Positions 1 to 7,281 of a DNA stretch of 36,072 nucleotides are shown piece after piece. Positions within the stretch are counted from its first letter, which is position 1. Each line of letters opens with the position of its first letter. Made by a program: the position numbers and the translations under genes. The notes beneath the pieces are model-generated. The model was not told the DNA's origin and ran no database searches. It worked only from the letters and a program-made list of their open reading frames with translations. Origin of the DNA: G001797105 sp964528155 (GTDB lineage: Bacteria > Chloroflexota > Anaerolineae > Anaerolineales > E44-bin32); NCBI GenBank assembly GCA_964528155.1, contig CAZGRL010000033.1, positions 1-36,072 of the forward strand. Reading direction: 5' to 3'.

Positions 1-842
1 CTCTTCTCCCGTGTGAAGGCTTTGACGACGCGGATGCCAGCCATGTTCTCTTGCAGGGTGGCGTTCAAGGTCGAGAGTTTCTGCTGGATCTTTGTGAATA
101 ACGGTCGGCTGACGATCCCGAATACCATGAACAGGCCCAGCGCCACAGGCAGAATCCACAGCGTCACAACGGCCAATCTGGCGTTCGTTGTGAAAAGGAT
201 AATCAACGTCCCGGCGAGCAATAGCACGGCCGCCACGAGTTGAAGCAACCCCTGCCCGATGAACTGCCGGACCTTCTCCACATCGTCGGTGGCCCGGATC
301 ATGAGCTGACCGGTGTTATTGCGATCGTGGTACGAGAACGAGAGATTCTGGATCTTCGCGTACAGGTCATTCCGCAGATCGTACGCGACGCTCTCGGAGT
401 TCTTTTGCGCGTAGTAGGCTTGGGCAAACGCGAACCCACCGCGCAAGATCGCCAAGCCGACGATGGTCAGCCCAGCGACCAGGACCGCATGCAGAGCGTC
501 GGCCTGGGTTGTCTGTAGATGGGCCGTCAGTTGATCGGGGCTCGTGCCGGCCGGCAGATTGAGAAACGCAAGGATGCGCGGCAGCGCCTGGCCGAGAACC
601 GACTGCGGGATGGCCGGCAACTGGGCGAGCAGGTACTTGGCCGTGACGCCTCCCGTCACGGCATCGATGACATTGCTGATCATGCGCGGGACAGCAAGCT
701 GAGCCAGGGTGGCGATGATCAGGAATGTGTAGGGCAGGATGGCCTCAACAGGATAGTGGCTCAAGTAGCGAGCTGCACGGCCGATCGCTCGCCTCTGCCC
801 CGGTTGCCGATGGTTGTTCGAGCGTCTTGGGGTTCGTCTCAC
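1..842 (-). CDS. ABC exporter subunit, membrane domain, N-terminal part (cut by window edge)
   Basis: The first 280 or so codons of a type IV ABC exporter (ABC_membrane fold) are visible; the ATPase domain lies beyond base 1. The translation has a basic N-terminus, a first membrane segment (ILPYTFLIIATLAQLAVP), an extra extracytoplasmic stretch of about 60 residues containing LNLPAGTSPDQLTAHLQ, a second membrane segment, then the typical exporter motifs YHDRNNTGQLMIRATDDV and LNATLQENMAGIRVVKAF. The start is taken as GTG at 842, because the frame is closed by a TGA about 32 bases upstream and no better start is seen. It follows the MarR gene on the same strand, so it is probably the first half of a MarR-controlled heterodimeric exporter like the one at 29694-33823. 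The substrate is unknown. The family call is strong; the exact start is uncertain. Confidence 0.88.
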   Translation of the reverse strand, partial: MRRTPRRSNNHRQPGQRRAIGRAARYLSHYPVEAILPYTFLIIATLAQLAVPRMISNVIDAVTGGVTAKYLLAQLPAIPQSVLGQALPRILAFLNLPAGTSPDQLTAHLQTTQADALHAVLVAGLTIVGLAILRGGFAFAQAYYAQKNSESVAYDLRNDLYAKIQNLSFSYHDRNNTGQLMIRATDDVEKVRQFIGQGLLQLVAAVLLLAGTLIILFTTNARLAVVTLWILPVALGLFMVFGIVSRPLFTKIQQKLSTLNATLQENMAGIRVVKAFTREK

Positions 843-850
843 TTGTGGAT

Positions 851-970
851 CTATGCCTCGCGTCCTTTCATCGTTTCATCCAGGGCCTTCAGCACCGCAT
901 CCTTGGGCGGTTCGTCCACCCAGAAAAACACACTGGAAGCTGTTACTCCTTCCAGCGTTGGCGATTGCAT
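851..970 (-). CDS. Possible 39-residue small protein between marR and the ABC gene
   Basis: An ATG-initiated frame of 39 codons (begins MQSPTLEGVTASSVFFWVDE, ends LDETMKGREA) fills the gap between the MarR stop at 992 and the ABC start at 842. It starts 21 bases after MarR and ends 8 bases before the GTG of the ABC gene, which is operon-like packing. It has a hydrophobic-aromatic patch (VFFWV) followed by a charged, helix-compatible tail. The Shine-Dalgarno match is weak (GGGGCC). The second MarR operon in this window has no equivalent: its MarR and ABC genes are only 27 bases apart. I do not recognise a family. It could be a real accessory or regulatory peptide, or only spacer. Confidence 0.35.
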   Translation of the reverse strand: MQSPTLEGVTASSVFFWVDEPPKDAVLKALDETMKGREA

Positions 971-991
971 CCACGGCCCCGCAGCGTGAAG

Positions 992-1447
992 TCAGATGAT
1001 TTGTTCCGTCTCCAATCGTCGCGCGCCCTCGGTGAGCACACCGAGGACTTCGATGATACGCTCCTGCTCCTCGACCGAGAAGGCCGAGGTCAACTCCTCC
1101 ATCCAGGTCTGACGTGACCGAATGCCGTCTTCAACCACACGCGTTCCTTCCTTTGTCAGAGACACCTGCTTGTATCGCCGGTCGTCAGGGTCCTCCGTAC
1201 GTTCCAGCAAGCCTTGGATGACAAGCCGGTCGACGAGCTGACTTGCTGCCGGGGCTGTGATACCCATGTGCTCGCCGATCTCCGAGACTCCGATGCTCTG
1301 ACAGTGATGCAGGCGCATGAGCGTCCCAACCTGGGAGGGTGAGAGACCGGTCTGGGCCATGAAATGTCGGAAGTCCCGGAAGGAACGCCGCATGAACACC
1401 TCGACCCATTCCCGAAGCACCTGGTTGAGCCTATCTGCCGATCCCAT
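992..1447 (-). CDS. MarR-family transcriptional regulator
   Basis: A 151-residue winged-helix regulator of the MarR family, full length. The recognition region reads GVSEIGEHMGITAPAASQLVDRL (about residues 53-75) and is followed by the wing motif RTEDPDDRRYKQVSLT, with the DxRxxxxxLT pattern typical of MarR. The start ATG is preceded by GGAAGGA at good spacing. A strong sigma-70-type promoter and a partly symmetrical operator lie directly upstream, so autorepression is likely. It is clearly paralogous to the MarR at 33851-34309: same length class, EWxExxMR near the N-terminus, RTEDPxDRR in the wing. The downstream exporter gene suggests it senses the exported compound and derepresses the operon, as usual for MarR-transporter pairs. 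Confidence 0.93.
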   Translation of the reverse strand: MGSADRLNQVLREWVEVFMRRSFRDFRHFMAQTGLSPSQVGTLMRLHHCQSIGVSEIGEHMGITAPAASQLVDRLVIQGLLERTEDPDDRRYKQVSLTKEGTRVVEDGIRSRQTWMEELTSAFSVEEQERIIEVLGVLTEGARRLETEQII

Positions 1448-1463
1448 ATTTCATCCTTCCAAG

Positions 1464-1482
1464 TAGTTAAGCGGGCTGAATT
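1464..1482 (-). promoter_or_regulatory. Putative MarR operator
   Basis: An imperfect inverted repeat, AGTTAAGC-GG-GCTGAATT (1465-1482, 6 of 8 arm bases complementary), overlaps the -10 box and probable transcription start of the marR gene. Bases 1464-1474 read TAGTTAAGCGG, nearly identical to TAGTTAAACGG at 34343-34353 before the second marR and at the same distance from the -10 box. That the site binds MarR is inferred. Confidence 0.55.
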
Positions 1483-1508
1483 ATATGTATTCGGGGAGGA
1501 ATTGTCAG
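1480..1508 (-). promoter_or_regulatory. Sigma-70-type promoter of the marR-ABC operon
   Basis: On the minus strand, CTGACA (1503-1508) and a perfect TATAAT (1480-1485) are separated by exactly 17 bases. Transcription should start near 1473, about 26 bases upstream of the MarR ATG. The putative operator overlaps the -10 and start region. Confidence 0.75.
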
Positions 1509-1644
1509 GTATGTTTGCGTCGCCCTGGCATCACTCCCGGGCGGCGCCGAGTCCGCGGGGAGGCTCCTTCATGGAGGGTTTGTTGCTTATCCTGCCGCGT
1601 CCCCCCATTTGTGATGAGAGCCACTTCTCGGCCTCATCCGCAGT

Positions 1645-1673
1645 TTGTCCGCTTTGCGGTCTGTTAGTAATAT
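1645..1673 (+). promoter_or_regulatory. Probable promoter of the SH3 lipoprotein gene
   Basis: TTGTCC (1645-1650) and TAATAT (1668-1673) are spaced 17 bases apart, placing the transcription start near 1680, about 44 bases before the ATG at 1724. The call rests only on match to consensus; no operator-like symmetry was seen. Confidence 0.45.
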
Positions 1674-1723
1674 CTGGCAACCTCCGCTGTCGGCGGGGCG
1701 TAAACCTGCAAAGGGAGTCGGAC

Positions 1724-2512
1724 ATGGTGAGACTGAAGGTAGTCTACGGGGCGATCCTTGGGCTTGTCCTGATCCTGCAGTCAGCCTGTTCGGCCGTGCA
1801 GCCTCAGCCGACGCCGACCCTGCCCCCGCCGACAGACACACCAACGCAGAGGCCATCGGCCACGCCGACGGCGACTCCGGCCCCCACGGACACGCCCACA
1901 CCCACGGAATCTCCGACGCCGAGCCCATCGCCCACGGCGAGCGATACGCCGACGCCTGAGGACTCCCCGACCCCCACCGAGACAGCGACACCGGAGCCGT
2001 TGACGATCACCGCCGATGGCAGCGTAAACTGCCGCTATGGCCCATCTCAGGCCTACCTGTATGCCTGGGGTCTCAACGAGGGGGATAGCGCAGTGGTCAA
2101 GGGCAAAGACGCCAACGGTACCTGGCTGTGGGTTCAACCCCACGACACGACGTGGAATTGCTGGGTTTCAACATCCGCCGTCACATTGAACGGAGACATC
2201 GCCAGCATCAAGGTTGTCTACCCACAACTTCTGACGAATCCCTCCGTAGGCCCGCCGAGTGGTGTGCACGCAACGCGAAGTGGCGACAACGTGACGGTGA
2301 CATGGAACGCGGCCCCTGCCGCGGTGGATCTGGGGTATCTAATCGAGGCGCGCATTTGCCTCGGTCAGTATTTATGGGATGTGTATTACAGCACAACAAA
2401 TACCTCGTACACCATCAACGATCCACAGACCTGTTCCGGCGAGTCATACGGCCAGTTGCGCGTGTTCAACAAGCTGGGGTATTCAACGGCGGTCAGGATC
2501 CCCTGGCCATAG
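1724..2512 (+). CDS. Secreted lipoprotein with Thr/Pro linker and SH3-like domain
   Basis: 262 residues. The start ATG at 1724 was chosen because AAAGGGAG lies just upstream and a signal sequence begins there; the frame is open further upstream but that stretch does not look like protein. The signal peptide ends at a lipobox-like QSAC with Cys22. Residues of about 27-98 are a low-complexity Thr/Pro/Ser linker (TPTATPAPTDTPTPTESPTP-type). Residues of about 99-150 resemble a bacterial SH3 domain (VNCRYGPSQAY, then GDSAVVKG, then WLWVQ). The C-terminal 90 residues look like a beta-sandwich, perhaps fibronectin type III (PPSGVHATRSGDNVTVTWNA). The likely role is binding of cell-envelope polymer; no catalytic motif is visible. 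Linker-SH3 lipoproteins of this style are common in Chloroflexota. Confidence 0.8.
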   Translation: MVRLKVVYGAILGLVLILQSACSAVQPQPTPTLPPPTDTPTQRPSATPTATPAPTDTPTPTESPTPSPSPTASDTPTPEDSPTPTETATPEPLTITADGSVNCRYGPSQAYLYAWGLNEGDSAVVKGKDANGTWLWVQPHDTTWNCWVSTSAVTLNGDIASIKVVYPQLLTNPSVGPPSGVHATRSGDNVTVTWNAAPAAVDLGYLIEARICLGQYLWDVYYSTTNTSYTINDPQTCSGESYGQLRVFNKLGYSTAVRIPWP

Positions 2513-2690
2513 CCGCCACGTTCCAGCACTCTACCTAGATCCATATTGCCGATGAGGCCGCAACCGCGGGCGTCATCCTTTGAGTCATCATCCGATGATC
2601 CCCTTTTCTTCAGAGCCTCATGCCCTCAGCACCCCAACTCGCCAAACACCTCCTTCGGTAAAGTCATGCATTCAAAGGGGGTGATGAGCA

Positions 2691-2816
2691 ATGACGTTGC
2701 GATGTGTGCTCGAGGATTCCGCTTCGCCGTCCTTGTCGCAGGGTGGCAACGGAGAGGCCTTCGAGGGCATGCCCTTGTTTCTCACGCCTGAGGAGTGTGG
2801 CAATTCATTCCGATGA
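2691..2816 (+). CDS. Possible 41-residue ORF in the gap before the S41 peptidase gene
   Basis: An ATG frame of 41 codons (MTLRCVLEDSASPSLSQGGN at the start, MPLFLTPEECGNSFR at the end) is preceded by AAAGGGGGTGA at reasonable spacing. No family is recognised, and a second overlapping frame is also open. The rest of 2513-2935 shows no convincing gene; it carries the Shine-Dalgarno AAGGAGG of the next gene at its end. Low confidence. Confidence 0.2.
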   Translation: MTLRCVLEDSASPSLSQGGNGEAFEGMPLFLTPEECGNSFR

Positions 2817-2935
2817 ACCCTTTTCGAGTCGCCGGGCGGTCAGACCCGGGAAGCAGACTTATCCTGTAGAATTTGTTCCCTCGAAATTGCATGTCTCACC
2901 GGGCCGTGGCGGACATGGCGGCAAAGGAGGAATCG

Positions 2936-5005
2936 ATGTCACAACTTGTCAAGAAGGGCGCTCTCCTTGCCGTCCTGGCCATTGCCAGCCTGGCATGCAT
3001 GGTATCCATCCCCCTGCCTGGTTCTGGTAGCGCGACCACGAGCCCCAGCCCAACCCTTCCCGCTCCCACAGCCGTCGCCTCGCGTTACCCTGCGGCGACG
3101 ATCGAGCACGATGAAGGCGGCCCGGTCACGGTAAGCGGCGAGCTGTCTTACACATATCCGTTCTTCACTGCGGGTGTCGCACAGCCAATCGTGATCCTGG
3201 AGGACCAGGGCGGATTTGTCGAACGAGACCGCAATTTCGTCATCCCGGTTGACTCGCAGGTGATGGGCAGGATCACATCCGATTTCTACAGCTCCCCATT
3301 CACCTACTCTATCGACCTGCCAGAATCTCCGAGCGGGACGGAGCACGATGTGGATCACGATGAGCAGGCCGACGAAGGCGTCCAGATCTACGCCGTTGCA
3401 TATTGGACGAACACTTTCGGCGATCCCTACCTGGAGGTTCGTGATCAAGGCGGCGGTGGGTGGTCGACTGCATATGCTTCAACCAGGATCAGTGACGATC
3501 GCGATTTCTACTATGAGGTCTACGGGGGCAAGTATCTCGTTTTCTCAGCGGAAGACGGCCTCGGCTTCCCTTCCGGTTTTGGAGCCGACAAGAAGCTTTT
3601 CACCGACGATGATCCGATCGTGGGCCTGTCCATGGGGTGGACCCTGGTCGATCTCGACACGACGCCTTTCACGTTCGATCGCTCGCGCCAACCTTCGGTC
3701 GATCTGCTCGAGCCGGAGAGCCTGGCCCTGGATGACTTCTCCGGGATGAGCTACACCGAAGCGTTCGATGCGATGCTCGGGAAATTCAGGACGGAGTACG
3801 CGTTCACCGAGTACAAGGATATCGACTGGGATGAGCGGATGGCGACATTTCGACCGCACTTCGAGCGGGCTGAGCGCGCCTCCGACCCACAGACCTATGC
3901 GCTGGCGCTTCGAGATTTCCTGTGGTCCATCCCAGATACCCACGTCGGGATGAACACCAACTTACTGGATCCCGTATTCGTCGAGGAGACGGCCGGAGGT
4001 CTGGGCATGGCCATCCACCAACTCGATGACGGGCGCGTGCTTGTCAGCTACGTCACGCAAGGTGGGCCGGCGGACTTAGCCGGGGTGAAGTCCGGCGACG
4101 AAGTTCTGGAGCTCGACGATGACCCGATCCTGGAGGCTGTGGGATCCAACGTCCCCTGGTCATCACCGTTCAGCAATGACGAGGCCAGGCGATTGCAGCA
4201 ACTTCGTTACGTACTGCGCTTTCCGGTCGGGACCGACGTTTCACTCAGGATAAGAGCATCGAGCGGCACTGAGAGAACGCTCCGCCTGCAAACGGTCGAC
4301 GAAATCGAGAGTCTCCGCTTCTCTTCGCTTTACGCAGGGATCACGGGCACGGAGCTCCCGGTAGACTTCAGGATTCTCGATAACGGCATTGGGTACGTCC
4401 GCGTTTACAGCTTCTTCGACAATGAACTGTTGACGATCCAGTTGTGGGAACGCATGATCGAGACCCTCAACAACTATGGCGTTCCGGCCCTGATCATCGA
4501 CCTCCGCAACAATGGCGGGGGGAGCGGCTGGCTGGCGGATCAGATGGCGGCCTATTTCTTCAGCGAGTCTCTGAACCTGGGGAATGTCGGTCATTACGAC
4601 GACAGTATCGGGGATTTCTACTTTGACCCCGGCGACTCGGTCGAGTTCATCCCCCCGCGCGAGGATCTTCGCTATCACGGCCAGCTTCTCACGATCGTCG
4701 GCCCGGCCTGCGCCAGCGCCTGCGAGTTCTTCGCCTACGATCTCACCCTCGAGTCGCGTTCGGCCATCCTCGGGCACTACGCAACCGCCGGCGCCGGGGG
4801 CAGCGTGGAAGATTTCTTGATGCCTGAGGACATCAGTGTGCGCTTCACGACCGGCCGGGCGGTCGATGCTGACGGCAACATACACATCGAAGGCACGGGC
4901 GTGGCGCCGACGATCCGGGTCCCCTTCGACGAGGAAGCCTTCCAGGCGGAGTTCGCCTCCGGTCGCGATCTGTTGCTGGAGGACGCTGAGGCAGAGTTGC
5001 AGTAG
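2936..5005 (+). CDS. S41-family (tricorn/C-terminal-processing-like) peptidase lipoprotein with PDZ domain
   Basis: 689 residues. ATG 2936 was chosen because AAAGGAGG precedes it and a signal peptide with a lipobox-like SLAC (Cys21) starts there. Residues of about 60-250 form a beta-rich N-terminal domain of the pre-peptidase type. A PDZ-like domain follows at about 345-430 (GGLGMAIHQLDDGRVLVSYV, then GGPADLAGVKSGDEVLELDD). The S41 core includes IGYVRVYSF, LIIDLRNNGGGSG (about 518-530) and GPACASACEFFAYDL, where Ser594 is the candidate nucleophile. The GxGKG lysine motif of CtpA-type Ser-Lys enzymes is absent (the region reads ATAGAGGSVE), which fits tricorn-like members that use a Ser-His-Glu arrangement. 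The likely role is extracytoplasmic protein turnover. It stands alone between two other lipoprotein genes on the same strand. Confidence 0.88.
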   Translation: MSQLVKKGALLAVLAIASLACMVSIPLPGSGSATTSPSPTLPAPTAVASRYPAATIEHDEGGPVTVSGELSYTYPFFTAGVAQPIVILEDQGGFVERDRNFVIPVDSQVMGRITSDFYSSPFTYSIDLPESPSGTEHDVDHDEQADEGVQIYAVAYWTNTFGDPYLEVRDQGGGGWSTAYASTRISDDRDFYYEVYGGKYLVFSAEDGLGFPSGFGADKKLFTDDDPIVGLSMGWTLVDLDTTPFTFDRSRQPSVDLLEPESLALDDFSGMSYTEAFDAMLGKFRTEYAFTEYKDIDWDERMATFRPHFERAERASDPQTYALALRDFLWSIPDTHVGMNTNLLDPVFVEETAGGLGMAIHQLDDGRVLVSYVTQGGPADLAGVKSGDEVLELDDDPILEAVGSNVPWSSPFSNDEARRLQQLRYVLRFPVGTDVSLRIRASSGTERTLRLQTVDEIESLRFSSLYAGITGTELPVDFRILDNGIGYVRVYSFFDNELLTIQLWERMIETLNNYGVPALIIDLRNNGGGSGWLADQMAAYFFSESLNLGNVGHYDDSIGDFYFDPGDSVEFIPPREDLRYHGQLLTIVGPACASACEFFAYDLTLESRSAILGHYATAGAGGSVEDFLMPEDISVRFTTGRAVDADGNIHIEGTGVAPTIRVPFDEEAFQAEFASGRDLLLEDAEAELQ

Positions 5006-5110
5006 AGAGTAAGGAAAGCCCCGCAGTGCTGGCGCAATGCGCGGTCGGCAGCCGACGCATTTCTGCATCGATCGGGAGCTACTCTGTTTCCCGTGCCCGG
5101 GAGAGGGAAG

Positions 5111-5881
5111 ATGAAGAAGGTTGTGGCGTTTGCGCTCCTTGGGGTTGGATTGTCCTTCGCGGCGTGCAGCTCGCCGAAGACTCTCTGCGACACCGTGAAG
5201 GATGTCCCCAAAGCCGAATGCACTGCGCTGAGTGACTTCTTCCAGGCGACAGACGGACCGCATTGGAAGGACCAGCGCGGCTGGCTGAAATCACCGAGCG
5301 TCTGCGAGTGGTTTGGTGTCAGTTGTACTGACGGTCACGTCACCGGCCTGAGCATGAACTACGTCAATATCGCGGGGCAGCTCCCGCCATCGCTGGCGGC
5401 ACTCGATCATCTTGAAGTCCTGAGTCTGTACTACAACGAGATCTCCGGTGGCATCCCGCCTGAATTGGGTGAGCTGGGAAACCTGCAGGTGCTCATCTTG
5501 CACAACAACAACTTCAGCGGCGCCCTGCCTCCCGAACTGGGGAGACTATCCAATCTGAGCCTGCTCGACCTGGACGGGAACGATCTTAGCGGGCCGATCC
5601 CGCCGGAGTACGGGAATTTGCGAAACCTCGAAGGCCTCAAGCTGCGCAACAACAAGTTGAGCGGCGAGCTGCCAACTGAACTCGGGAATCTGGATCGCCT
5701 GCAGGGTCTGTGGCTCAGCACCAATGATTTCTCGGGCGAGGTGCCCGCCGAGTGGGCCGGGATGACCAGCCTGAGGATGTTTGCGGCCTATGGCAACGAC
5801 AACCTGGGACCCCTCCCGCCCTGCCTGGCAGGCTTGCCGCCTGACGGGTACCCGTCCTGGGCTAATCCGAATATCCCGTAG
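5111..5881 (+). CDS. Plant-type leucine-rich-repeat lipoprotein
   Basis: 256 residues. ATG 5111 starts a signal peptide with lipobox FAAC (Cys19); a GTG 18 bases upstream is in frame but lacks a ribosome site. After an N-terminal cap (FFQATDGPHWKDQRGWLKSP, then CEWFGVSC) there are about six 24-residue repeats of the plant-specific pattern, LxxLxxLxLxxNxLSGxIPxELGxL, such as LEVLSLYYNEISGGIPPELG and LSLLDLDGNDLSGPIPPEYG. The cap with its CxWxGVxC motif is the same type that precedes LRRs in plant receptor kinases. The protein should be a lipid-anchored curved binding scaffold outside the membrane; ligand unknown. No transmembrane segment or kinase follows, so any signalling partner is separate. 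Confidence 0.88.
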   Translation: MKKVVAFALLGVGLSFAACSSPKTLCDTVKDVPKAECTALSDFFQATDGPHWKDQRGWLKSPSVCEWFGVSCTDGHVTGLSMNYVNIAGQLPPSLAALDHLEVLSLYYNEISGGIPPELGELGNLQVLILHNNNFSGALPPELGRLSNLSLLDLDGNDLSGPIPPEYGNLRNLEGLKLRNNKLSGELPTELGNLDRLQGLWLSTNDFSGEVPAEWAGMTSLRMFAAYGNDNLGPLPPCLAGLPPDGYPSWANPNIP

Positions 5882-6062
5882 GTTCGAGTCTAGTCTGCCT
5901 GACTGGCGAGCGAGAAAGCCAGGGCGACCCGGGATATCCCCTCAGGGGACAATCCACGAGGCGCCCGGTCGTGCTCGTCGATCCTGAAACGGAGGCACCG
6001 GAGCCTCGGACCTGACGTCAAGGCCCGGTGCTATAGAGATCGGTCGCTTGATCCCTGCGGCT

Positions 6063-6626
6063 TCATCGAACGGAGGGACGAAGTCCTGGGAGTTGCAACA
6101 CTCGACTTCTCGGCCAGCGCTGCAATGCCTTCTCTAGCAAAGATGACCGGACAACGACCACCGCAGCGCGGTAGTCCCCTCGATCGATGGCCTGGATAGC
6201 GGCCAGCAAGCCGCTGGCATGAAGGAGTTCCAGAGGGCCGATCTCGTCAACGATCAGCAGATCGAGCTTGGCTGTCTGACTCAAGATACTGTTCCCCCAG
6301 TCGAGTACCTCGGGGTCCATCTCCCATTTCTTTGTAGTTGCGGTCGGATCGGGTTTGGGACGCAACCTGGCGAGAGTTTGTCTCTCATCGGTGCCGATAT
6401 CCCGCAATTCAATTGCAGCACGACGGTCGCCGACGTACGCGCCGGGCGATATCACACCGCCGATGACAAGCCCGGAGCTTCGAGCTGCCTCAACAAGCTT
6501 TGAACACCAGATCGACTTCCCGGAGCCGCTCTCACCCGTAAGGAGGTAGCGGATCGGCGCGTCCGCTTCGGCCGAGCTCAGATCACGGAGAATCGACTCT
6601 ACGTCAGCGCACGCAGGCTCAGTCAT
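6063..6626 (-). CDS. THEP1-like nucleoside-triphosphatase / P-loop NTPase
   Basis: 187 residues. A P-loop GESGSGKS (about residues 30-37) follows the strand IRYLLT, and a Walker B LDLLIVDEIGPLEL with the DEIGPLE motif characteristic of the THEP1 family lies at about 120-133. The middle segment (GGVISPGAYVGDRRAAIELRDI) also fits THEP1, which hydrolyses nucleoside triphosphates slowly in vitro and whose physiological role is unclear. It lies 145 bases downstream of two lipoproteins with molybdopterin-oxidoreductase folds on the same strand, so it may be co-transcribed. The start ATG has AAAGG close upstream. The family call is firm; the biological role is open. Confidence 0.82.
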   Translation of the reverse strand: MTEPACADVESILRDLSSAEADAPIRYLLTGESGSGKSIWCSKLVEAARSSGLVIGGVISPGAYVGDRRAAIELRDIGTDERQTLARLRPKPDPTATTKKWEMDPEVLDWGNSILSQTAKLDLLIVDEIGPLELLHASGLLAAIQAIDRGDYRAAVVVVRSSLLEKALQRWPRSRVLQLPGLRPSVR

Positions 6627-6771
6627 TGCCTTTCAGCCGCTCCGTGTCAGGTAGAGATCATCGATCAAGGCAGCTCGCACAGAGATACTCCAGACCGTGA
6701 GGCAGATCGCCCCTCATCCCATCGAAACGGATCTAAGCGCTCGCCCAGCAGAACTTAGCGCGCCGTGACGA

Positions 6772-7233
6772 TCACTCAACGCGTATTTCGACGACGCCCT
6801 TTACCTGGACCTTGCCCGAGAATCCGGGCAAGACAGAGTTCAGCGTGCCGTCATCCTGGATAGCGACGATGCATTCGGCACACGCTTGGAGCTCGGCGAT
6901 ATCGACCTGAGCTTCATAGCCATCGGAACCGACGAAGGTCAGCGAGAGTACACCATCCTGCAGCCCGACTTCGTCGACCAAGTGTAGCAGCTTCACGCCT
7001 GTGCTGTGGACGGTCTCGCCGTTCTTGTCCGTCGTGTCGACGCTGATCGCATCCATCCCCTGCAAATCAGCCAGGCTCCAGCTGCTTGGATTGTCGACCT
7101 TGCCGGTGAATGCCAGGGCCGCCGCGGCTGGCTCTGCCGGCGGCGCCTGTTCGGTCACGGCTTGCGCGCAGCTTACGAGACCCGGCAGCATCAGCAGCAA
7201 TAGGGCTATTCTCGCCATGGATTCCTTGTTCAT
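6772..7233 (-). CDS. Lipoprotein with molybdopterin-oxidoreductase-like domain (small)
   Basis: 153 residues, starting at ATG 7233 after AAGGAGTAGAAG. The signal peptide ends in LVSC. The mature part (FTGKVDNPSSWSLADLQGMD, then GVKLLHLVDEVGLQ, LTFVGSDGYEAQV) follows the fold pattern of the sulfite-oxidase/YedY molybdopterin-binding domain. It is only about 110 residues long and does not show a clear cofactor-binding cysteine in the expected place; the cysteines seen are the lipid-anchor Cys and an ACAEC pair. It is therefore probably a cofactor-free relative used for binding or redox support. It is 49 bases downstream of a second gene of the same family, which suggests an operon and an old duplication. 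Confidence 0.7.
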   Translation of the reverse strand: MNKESMARIALLLLMLPGLVSCAQAVTEQAPPAEPAAAALAFTGKVDNPSSWSLADLQGMDAISVDTTDKNGETVHSTGVKLLHLVDEVGLQDGVLSLTFVGSDGYEAQVDIAELQACAECIVAIQDDGTLNSVLPGFSGKVQVKGVVEIRVE

Positions 7234-7281
7234 CTTCTACTCCTTGATTGGATAGGGAATAAGAAGGCGGATGGACGATGG

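Noticed and set aside
1364..1723. Upstream extension of the SH3 lipoprotein frame
   Set aside because: The frame is open, but it overlaps the marR start, lacks a ribosome site, and a signal peptide with a ribosome site begins at 1724.
1801..2000. Apparent tandem DNA repeat of CCGACGCC-like units
   Set aside because: It is the coding sequence of a Thr/Pro linker; the periodicity follows the codons and is not a separate repeat.
4241..5263. 340-codon minus-strand frame opposite the S41 peptidase gene
   Set aside because: It mirrors the real gene's codons, matches no family, and the plus strand has clear protease motifs.
5880..5900. GGTTCGAGTC resembling a tRNA T-arm
   Set aside because: No pairing stem, acceptor or anticodon arm could be placed around it.
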